Source: Kordia antarctica
GTDB lineage: Bacteria > Bacteroidota > Bacteroidia > Flavobacteriales > Flavobacteriaceae
DNA: 64,000 bases
Assembly (NCBI RefSeq): GCF_009901525.1
Contig: NZ_CP019288.1
Span: 2,819,501 to 2,883,500, forward strand
Direction: 5' to 3'
Shown here: one piece after another, positions 56,449-64,000 of the stretch
Layout of the letters: every line of letters begins with the position of its first letter
How positions within the stretch are numbered: position 1 is the stretch's first letter
Position numbers and translations under genes: made by a program
The notes under the pieces: model-generated
What the model was told of the DNA's origin: nothing
What the model saw: only the letters and a program-made list of their open reading frames with translations
The model's database searches: none

Positions 56449-56930
56449 GTTCATCGCTTAGTGGTAAGCTAAAAAGAAAACAAATAAAAAATTGATCTCT
56501 TTATAAAAGTTTGAAAATATTCTATTGAAAGTGTATTTATCACTTAGTGATTTGCTGAAAAATCCAACTCATTACTTAGCGATAAGCTGAAAATGAAAAA
56601 GAAAAAAATTGATTGACCTCTTTATAAAAAGTTTGCAGACCTCCCGTTGAAAATATTCTTATCACTTAGTAATTTGCTAAAAAATCCAACTCATTACTTA
56701 GCGATAAGCTGAAAATGAAAAAGAAAAAAATTGATTGACCTCTTTATAAAAAGTTTGCAGACCTCCCGTTGAAAATATTCTCATCACTTAGTGATTACTC
56801 AAAAATTCAACTCATCGCTTAACGATAAGCTGAAAAAAATGAAAAAAACGGATTGATCTCTTAGTAAAAAGTTTGTGAATCTCCCATTGAAAATATTCTC
56901 ATCACTTAGTGATAAGCTGTAGACCCATCC
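56449..56930. repeat. Four tandem ~121-base repeats left of the CRISPR array
   Basis: Units begin at 56449, 56568, 56690 and 56811 (119, 122, 121 and ~120 bases). Each has CTTAGCGATAAG-like and ATCACTTAGTGAT palindromes and the block TTTATAAAAAGTTTG. Units 2 and 3 are nearly identical. The array begins ~190 bases to the right. The purpose is unknown. Confidence 0.85.
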
Positions 56931-57117
56931 TAAAACATTCCGAAATCTAAGTTTTCCATCAAAGATATTATATCTTTTGGGGAATACTTAGAAAACAATT
57001 CTGAATTACTTGAAGCATGTTAAATTTTATTATAATCTTTTAAATGCAAAAGATATGTAATCATATTTATCAAAAACTTACTATTTCAATCAAATCAGTT
57101 TTTTGTATATTTAATTC

Positions 57118-59965
57118 GATTCAGAGTACTCTCAAATTGTATTTTTACGTGAGGAATCACAAGCACAAAAAGTGCTGGAGCATTACGTGAGACGTTGTGA
57201 ATTGCTTTCAAATTGTATTTTTACGTGAGGAATCACAAGATCAATCACTTGATCTTATGTCAGTCGATAGTTGTGAATTGCTTTCAAATTGTATTTTTAC
57301 GTGAGGAATCACAAGCACTTAAAATAATGGATAATGAGTACGCCCGTTGTGAATTGCTTTCAAATTGTATTTTTACGTGAGGAATCACAAGAAAAATCAC
57401 TAAAATAATGAGCGATATTATGTTGTGAATTGCTTTCAAATTGTATTTTTACGTGAGGAATCACAAGGAAAAGCTTTAGAGGCTGCCGAAGTAGATAGTT
57501 GTGAATTGCTTTCAAATTGTATTTTTACGTGAGGAATCACAAGTCTCAATATCTCAATGTATCGTTGTGAATTGCTTTCAAATTGTATTTTTACGTGAGG
57601 AATCACAAGAGATGGATATAGATGGACAATCGAGAACAGGTTGTGAATTGCTTTCAAATTGTATTTTTACGTGAGGAATCACAAGCTATACAAAGAACAA
57701 AAAGCACACGTTTTAGTTGTGAATTGCTTTCAAATTGTATTTTTACGTGAGGAATCACAAGAGAAGCACAGGATAAACTGTTTGAGGAATAGTTGTGAAT
57801 TGCTTTCAAATTGTATTTTTACGTGAGGAATCACAAGGAGATGATGAAGAATAATAAGGTAGCGATAGTTGTGAATTGCTTTCAAATTGTATTTTTACGT
57901 GAGGAATCACAAGATTATGATAATGGTGTGCAGACAGGGATTAGTTGTGAATTGCTTTCAAATTGTATTTTTACGTGAGGAATCACAAGTAATATGGAGG
58001 GGTTGGCTGTTAAGACTTAGTTGTGAATTGCTTTCAAATTGTATTTTTACGTGAGGAATCACAAGATTTGGTTCTTCTATGACTGACGAGCAGGCGTTGT
58101 GAATTGCTTTCAAATTGTATTTTTACGTGAGGAATCACAAGAGAAAGACACTTCAAAAGTGGACGTTCCCAGTTGTGAATTGCTTTCAAATTGTATTTTT
58201 ACGTGAGGAATCACAAGAAAGATGAGCAAAAGGAACTTGATGATATTGTTGTGAATTGCTTTCAAATTGTATTTTTACGTGAGGAATCACAAGTTTTTAT
58301 TGGTGCTTTATCTTTTGAAAGTAGTTGTGAATTGCTTTCAAATTGTATTTTTACGTGAGGAATCACAAGTTTCATTGCGAATTATGTAAACCGCTACGGG
58401 TTGTGAATTGCTTTCAAATTGTATTTTTACGTGAGGAATCACAAGTTAAATTGTGTGAAGTATTAGAAGTAGAACGTTGTGAATTGCTTTCAAATTGTAT
58501 TTTTACGTGAGGAATCACAAGGTTTGGTGGATATAATGTTATTAACTCCGCGTTGTGAATTGCTTTCAAATTGTATTTTTACGTGAGGAATCACAAGCAA
58601 TATTTGTGTCGTTGTTCTCATTACCTTGTTGTGAATTGCTTTCAAATTGTATTTTTACGTGAGGAATCACAAGTACATGCCAATTACCAACAGGGTTACC
58701 CGTGTTGTGAATTGCTTTCAAATTGTATTTTTACGTGAGGAATCACAAGTAAAAGTACCGCTTAATCGAATACTAAACAGTTGTGAATTGCTTTCAAATT
58801 GTATTTTTACGTGAGGAATCACAAGATACATGATAGAGGAACTGATGCAGAAGGTGTTGTGAATTGCTTTCAAATTGTATTTTTACGTGAGGAATCACAA
58901 GAATCATATAAATCTGACGGTGTTTCCAGATGTTGTGAATTGCTTTCAAATTGTATTTTTACGTGAGGAATCACAAGATTCAAGCCAAAACTTAACTCGC
59001 CGATTTGGTTGTGAATTGCTTTCAAATTGTATTTTTACGTGAGGAATCACAAGCGTAGCTTAGGTTTGCGCCAGCTTCATAACGTTGTGAATTGCTTTCA
59101 AATTGTATTTTTACGTGAGGAATCACAAGATGAGTGTGAATTTGTGCAAGTAGGAGGGCGTTGTGAATTGCTTTCAAATTGTATTTTTACGTGAGGAATC
59201 ACAAGTCTGTATAAGGTTGCCAAGTGTGTTTTGCGGTTGTGAATTGCTTTCAAATTGTATTTTTACGTGAGGAATCACAAGACGGTGGTATAATTGCTTT
59301 TATTAGTAGAGGTTGTGAATTGCTTTCAAATTGTATTTTTACGTGAGGAATCACAAGAAAAAATAACGTTCATTTGTCCAACAACGGGTTGTGAATTGCT
59401 TTCAAATTGTATTTTTACGTGAGGAATCACAAGAGTCGTTTTCAATATCCATTGATAATATCTGTTGTGAATTGCTTTCAAATTGTATTTTTACGTGAGG
59501 AATCACAAGAAGTTTTAAGTTCTGCATTTAACCAACCTAGTTGTGAATTGCTTTCAAATTGTATTTTTACGTGAGGAATCACAAGACAGGCATGTAAAGC
59601 TTTGATTGATAAGGAGTTGTGAATTGCTTTCAAATTGTATTTTTACGTGAGGAATCACAAGTAAATATTAAAAATAGAGTCTCTTTTGGATGTTGTGAAT
59701 TGCTTTCAAATTGTATTTTTACGTGAGGAATCACAAGAAATTAATAAATTCCTGTCAAAAGATATTAGTTGTGAATTGCTTTCAAATTGTATTTTTACGT
59801 GAGGAATCACAAGGTTGCACTTAGGAATCAACTCGTATCTGGGGTTGTGAATTGCTTTCAAATTGTATTTTTACGTGAGGAATCACAAGATAATGTCGTC
59901 ACGCATTGGACATGTTAGCGTTGTGAATTGCTTTCAAATTGTATTTTTACGTGAGGAATCACAAG
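57118..59965 (+). CRISPR. Type II-C CRISPR array, 38 repeats and 37 spacers
   Basis: The repeat is 46 bases, starting GTTGTGAATTGCTTTCAAAT and ending GAGGAATCACAAG. I counted 37 perfect copies plus one degenerate copy at the left end (57118-57163, first 15 bases changed). All spacers are 30 bases except the sixth (57544-57563), which is 20; the arithmetic of the start positions confirms this. Each repeat contains TTG-N18-TATTTTTA, close to the Bacteroidota promoter, as in II-C arrays that start a transcript in every repeat. The GTTG start and a terminator at the right end support plus-strand transcription. cas2, cas1 and cas9 lie to the right, on the opposite strand. Confidence 0.97.
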
Positions 59966-59968
59966 GTC

Positions 59969-60013
59969 AATCCCGAAATGTTGAGTAAAATCAATACTTC
60001 GGGATTACTTTTT
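59969..60013 (+). terminator. Terminator at the cas-proximal end of the array
   Basis: AATCCCGAA (59969-59977) pairs with TTCGGGATT (59998-60006), with inner TTGA/TCAA pairing, followed by ACTTTTT. The T-run is on the plus strand, consistent with plus-strand array transcription. Confidence 0.7.
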
Positions 60014-60075
60014 AGGAATTGAAAAATACACTTTCTTTGAACTGCTTTTTTGAATCATGATGTATTTTTTGAATC

Positions 60076-60077
<2 letters not shown>
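60014..60077. other. Inverted repeat between array and cas2
   Basis: AGGAATTGAAAAATAC (60014-60029) is nearly the reverse complement of GTATTTTTTGAATCCT (60062-60077), overlapping the cas2 stop codon. It may be a 3' structure of the cas transcript. Confidence 0.5.
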
Positions 60078-60432
<355 letters not shown>

Positions 60433-61323
60433 TTAATCAAGTGTTGGGTATTTTATTTGTCGTAGTTCGCCCTCATAACATTTGTATAAACTAGCTGTTG
60501 TAGTTGTTACTGCAACCATTAATGGGCGTTCTACTCCATCAATCCAAACATCTTGCGTTGCAATATTTAACATATATGCTTTGCATTCTTTAGTCAGTTT
60601 TTCGGGAACTCCATATTGAGAAATATAATTGTACACCATTTTATCTACAAAAGGTCGGTACGGCTCCATAATATCATCTGCTAGGCAATACGGATTGTAC
60701 TTGTTGCGATGAAAAATACCCAAAACGGGTAGTAATCCACTCGATACTAACGCTCTTGCAACAATACTTCGAAGTACTGCATATCCAAAGTTTAATAAAT
60801 TATTAGGGGAATTTCCAAAGCGTTCTCTGGTAAAATTTTCAAATAAATATTTCCAATGGTGTTGCGCTGCTTTTGCTTCACAATTAGTAGTGTCACCACT
60901 TTTTACATGTTGCCAATATAAATCCATTTGTTCATATGGCTTATCATTCATTTTTAATAGTGCCTGTTGATTTTTGATTTTTTGCTCTATGGTTTGCTTC
61001 CATAATTGTTTTTTTAAAGGTTCGGAAGCTTCCAATTGATGCTTTATACGATCTGAATGTTCAGTATGCCCATACAGCGGTAACATCATGGCAAAAGGTA
61101 AATGATGCGCATCACAACTTACGACAGCTACATTATTCCCTTGAAGTTTCAATAGTAATTGATTGCTCAAAGTAATTTGATAATGATCTAACATTAAAAG
61201 TGCCATATCCTCAATGGGAACTGTGCCTTTAATACTTTTATCTTCAGGATTTTCTACTACTAATTGTTTTTGTTTGAGTCTTAAATAAGCGGGGGAACCA
61301 ATATAAATTGTACGCTTTATCAT
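60433..61323 (-). CDS. cas1: CRISPR-associated integrase Cas1
   Basis: This is a 296-residue protein, the usual size for type II Cas1. The active-site region reads NLLNFGYAVLRSIVARAL and LGIFHRNKYNPYCLADDIME, with the conserved glutamate, histidine and aspartate. It inserts spacers as a complex with Cas2 and, in type II, with Cas9 help. It starts 11 bases after the cas9 stop and ends 12 bases before cas2. Confidence 0.96.
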   Translation of the reverse strand: MIKRTIYIGSPAYLRLKQKQLVVENPEDKSIKGTVPIEDMALLMLDHYQITLSNQLLLKLQGNNVAVVSCDAHHLPFAMMLPLYGHTEHSDRIKHQLEASEPLKKQLWKQTIEQKIKNQQALLKMNDKPYEQMDLYWQHVKSGDTTNCEAKAAQHHWKYLFENFTRERFGNSPNNLLNFGYAVLRSIVARALVSSGLLPVLGIFHRNKYNPYCLADDIMEPYRPFVDKMVYNYISQYGVPEKLTKECKAYMLNIATQDVWIDGVERPLMVAVTTTTASLYKCYEGELRQIKYPTLD

Positions 61324-61334
61324 GACTTTTTATT

Positions 61335-64000
61335 TTACGGGTTGTTTTTTAATATATGTGTGACATTTCCAAGACGATCAACTTGTAATTTCCAGCAGCG
61401 TTCTTTAATCATTTGACCTTCAATATCTTTTTCTGACTTATTTGTACTTCCAAATTCTCCTATCTTAGATTTAGCATCATATTTTTTTATTAATGATGAT
61501 ATTTGATTTTTAATAAAGTGACATTCAGAGCCTGTGCTACTTACCATTTTATAAATTCTGTTTACTTGCGCTTTGGATAGCAATGAAAAATTTATCATAC
61601 TAGAATTTTCTAATTCTTCATCTGTGGGCACATATACCAAATCATTTGGCGAAAGTGAAAATAAAAACGCTCCTTTTTTAGTATTTACAGGAACAAGTGT
61701 TCGTTGCTCTTTTGGTAAGTTAGCGACTTGTTTTTGATGCTCAATAACTTCATTTAAAGGAACTGTTTCATATACTCGTTTTTGCTTGTCTTTATTCCAA
61801 TACATTGCAAAAAATAAATTCGTTCCTTTTGCAGCTTCTACAAACTTTTTTGATTTTGGCGATTTTGCATCTTCTGAAATTTGAAAACGACTTCCTATTT
61901 CATACAAACGTACTTTGTATATCGGATGATGGTTTTTACCATTATTTAATACTATAATATTTTTATTAAGTTCCTCAATACCATTTGCATCAAAAGCTAG
62001 ATCAAAACGTTCTTTCCCGTTTTCTTCCGTGTAATTTTTAAGATGATTTTCCAGTATTTTTTGAATACTTTCATCGGTAATAGCTTCGATGTGTTTTCTT
62101 TTGGTAATAGCAGAAAGTGGCGTTCGAATAGCCGTTGCTATTTTATTTTTCGGAACTTCAATATGTTTCACTTCTCCATACACAGATTCCTTGTGCATAG
62201 GTTTGCGAATTGCCCAATTACTACCTTTAGTTTGCTTAACCAATTCTTTTTTGTAGTTTCCTTCTTTTAAAACCCATTGCCAAGTTTTATTGTTTGTTTT
62301 ATTAATAACTCGTACGTTTTGTTTAAAACTCACAATGGTTTGTTCTAAGGTGTTTTTTGTATCAATGGTGAAAGTAGTCCAGGGACTTATAAAATGTTTT
62401 GTATAATTACCTTGTTCATTTTTTATGAGTAAACCTTTACGCAATTCGTGTTTCTTATTCTCATTAGCTAATGAATTCAAATATTGAATATGTTTACGAT
62501 GTGTACAAGCCACTACCAAAGCATCTAAAGCGTGATGTCTGTGATCGATTCGTTTTTTATTGAATCCTTTTATAATTTCTTCGGGAACTTGTATTCTATA
62601 CGCATTAATAGTATCGTCCCAAAAACCATAATCTTGAGAATTTGTTAAATCATTCATGCGCTGAAAACGTGGCGCAATGATTTCATTCCACTTATCGTAT
62701 AATCCCCAATCGTGTTTTAATTTTGAAGTAATTGCTCCCGTAACAGGAAGTAAATGTTTAGAAGTCGCTTCTTTTTCATCATCTTCTCTCACAACATTAC
62801 TTAACAAACCCTTAATGAGTTTACTGATATACCTACTGTCATTAAGTTGTCTGTTTATAAAACCTTCTGGAATTTCTTCACTTAATAAATTTTTAAGCTT
62901 CGTTCTATTGCTTTTAAAGTATTTTTCACAATGTGTTTCAAAATTCTCCTTTGATAAAATAGAAACGTGTTTTCCTTGTCCTATATCAACTTTTTCAGTT
63001 CCGTGTTTTTTAATGAATTCAAATGCTGTTTGATTGTCTTTGAGTTGATTGACTTCGCTTTCACAAATGACTTTATTACTCATTGAATTATCAAAATAAC
63101 GTGATTGCGGAATGATATGTTCTATTTGATAATCCGTTGTGAATAATTTACTTAAAGGAATCATTTTTCCCGTATATGGAGAAATATAACCTTGTTCTAA
63201 CCAAAGTTTATATTTGCTAATTTCATTTTTAGTTGGCGATGAGTTTCTGCGAATTTTTAGCACATCTTGCTCACTTAATTTGGTATATAATACATTCGGA
63301 TTTTGTGCTACACCTTCTTCATAAATTTTCAATATTTCTTGTTGACTAGGCGAATAGGGTTTAATATCATTAATACCATTATTTTTTAGTTCTTGAAGTA
63401 AGTTTCGTATCCGTTGGTTGGTATTTTCATTCTCGATATTTTGTTTTGAGATACGTTCTCGTTTCTTTTTATCATTTTTCATTTCACGCCCTAATTCTAC
63501 ATGAATTTCATCAAAAAATGATTCGTTTCCACTTCCGTAATAGTTCCAAATATCTTTTACCACTCGTAATGTTTCCGTAACTACTTGCTCTACAATTGGG
63601 TTACGTAAACTGTGTTGTTTGAAATCATTTAAAAATTTGTCAATCGCATTTGGCGTTTTCCATTGCGTAATAATGCTCGCTTCTGAATGTCTATTATATA
63701 CGGCATAACACGCTTGATAAGTGTTGAGTCCTTTTAACGGGTTTTGATTTTTGAAGTTTAAAAAACTTTTAAGTACTTGTTTTGGAATGTCATCATCTTT
63801 GATATTTTCAATTTTCTCTTTATCAAAATCAATCGTTTCAAGTCGTTCTATGATTGAAGCAATACGTTTTTTTGTGTCGTTAGAAATCTTTATTTCATTC
63901 CAATACTTACCAATTTGCATCAGCGGCAATAGCTTCTTAATTGCCTTTTCAGAATATGCTCCATATTCATTTTTAAATGGAGGGAATTTTGCAAAATTTT
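61335..64000 (-). CDS. cas9: Cas9 (type II-C), N-terminal part outside the window
   Basis: The minus-strand frame is open from 61335 to the window end, giving about 888 residues. An internal TTG at 63929 is not the start, because the frame continues upstream as FAKFPPFKNEYGAYSEKAIK to base 64000. Visible are RuvC-II (IHVELGREMKND), the HNH site (DYQIEHIIPQSRYFDNS) and RuvC-III (HHALDALVVACT), then the PAM-interacting C-terminus. Flavobacterial II-C Cas9 proteins have around 1400 residues, so about a third is missing. All visible nuclease residues appear intact. No tracrRNA anti-repeat was found in the window; it probably lies beyond the start of cas9. Confidence 0.95.
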   Translation of the reverse strand, partial: NFAKFPPFKNEYGAYSEKAIKKLLPLMQIGKYWNEIKISNDTKKRIASIIERLETIDFDKEKIENIKDDDIPKQVLKSFLNFKNQNPLKGLNTYQACYAVYNRHSEASIITQWKTPNAIDKFLNDFKQHSLRNPIVEQVVTETLRVVKDIWNYYGSGNESFFDEIHVELGREMKNDKKKRERISKQNIENENTNQRIRNLLQELKNNGINDIKPYSPSQQEILKIYEEGVAQNPNVLYTKLSEQDVLKIRRNSSPTKNEISKYKLWLEQGYISPYTGKMIPLSKLFTTDYQIEHIIPQSRYFDNSMSNKVICESEVNQLKDNQTAFEFIKKHGTEKVDIGQGKHVSILSKENFETHCEKYFKSNRTKLKNLLSEEIPEGFINRQLNDSRYISKLIKGLLSNVVREDDEKEATSKHLLPVTGAITSKLKHDWGLYDKWNEIIAPRFQRMNDLTNSQDYGFWDDTINAYRIQVPEEIIKGFNKKRIDHRHHALDALVVACTHRKHIQYLNSLANENKKHELRKGLLIKNEQGNYTKHFISPWTTFTIDTKNTLEQTIVSFKQNVRVINKTNNKTWQWVLKEGNYKKELVKQTKGSNWAIRKPMHKESVYGEVKHIEVPKNKIATAIRTPLSAITKRKHIEAITDESIQKILENHLKNYTEENGKERFDLAFDANGIEELNKNIIVLNNGKNHHPIYKVRLYEIGSRFQISEDAKSPKSKKFVEAAKGTNLFFAMYWNKDKQKRVYETVPLNEVIEHQKQVANLPKEQRTLVPVNTKKGAFLFSLSPNDLVYVPTDEELENSSMINFSLLSKAQVNRIYKMVSSTGSECHFIKNQISSLIKKYDAKSKIGEFGSTNKSEKDIEGQMIKERCWKLQVDRLGNVTHILKNNP

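Noticed and set aside
57436-57657. Minus-strand frame inside the CRISPR array
   Set aside because: It is built only of repeats and spacers.

Overview
The window looks like a chromosomal stretch of a flavobacterium (Bacteroidota, family Flavobacteriaceae). The DNA is AT-rich, Shine-Dalgarno sites are mostly absent, several promoters fit the Bacteroidota pattern TTTG-N17-21-TAnnTTTG, and there are a type IX secretion (T9SS) sorting domain, TPR histidine kinases, a Bacteroidota-type class I lanthipeptide precursor and a compact type II-C CRISPR-Cas locus. A genus such as Kordia is a guess from gene content and was not tested.

Layout. 1-1348 is the N-terminal part of a secreted LamG/beta-helix protein. 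1643-8919 is an RNA-repair island and the most unusual part of the window. It has a WYL regulator, an S24/S26-like small protein, the RNA ligase RtcB, a membrane protein that appears frameshifted, an unknown protein, a zinc-ribbon SDR protein with an altered active site, and then seven tRNA-like genes of varying decay. Between the tRNA-like genes lie two promoter-to-terminator units that each predict a three-way-junction RNA. A shared 21-nt operator-like motif sits upstream of the WYL gene and upstream of rtcB. 9429-11999 is a T9SS-exported Asp-box propeller protein. 12415-21735 is an arsenosugar/arsenolipid-type cluster (AhpD-like protein, ArsS, rhodanese, TIGR04282 protein, nucleoside phosphorylase, ArsM, WG-like protein, sterol-desaturase-like protein, DUF547, TIGR04283). 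21966-28300 runs on the minus strand: sigma factor with membrane partner, TraB/GumN, RidA-like lipoprotein, BamA-like protein, GH113-like lipoprotein and a beta-barrel protein.

28680-31901 pairs a flavoprotein with a large membrane iron-sulfur protein. 32126-35715 is a three-gene glycosyltransferase operon. 36523-40062 holds YidD, a DUF4177-like protein, a TPR histidine kinase with its response regulator, and a tiny lipoprotein. 41126-47992 includes RluB, a nitrilase, an isoprenoid operon (mevalonate kinase, diphosphomevalonate decarboxylase, UbiA-type prenyltransferase) and a BaiN-like flavoprotein. 48260-54274 includes a GH25 lysozyme-fold protein, RluF, an orphan lanthipeptide precursor, a LytS/LytTR pair and a serine hydrolase. 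54542-64000 holds a tyrosine recombinase, four tandem ~121-bp repeats, a 38-repeat CRISPR array, cas2, cas1 and the C-terminal part of cas9, which runs off the window.

Working hypothesis for the RNA island: the WYL protein senses damage, RtcB reseals cleaved RNA, and the decayed tRNAs and the two structured RNAs act as decoys, sensors or guides. The parts and motifs are visible in the sequence. The joint function is inference.
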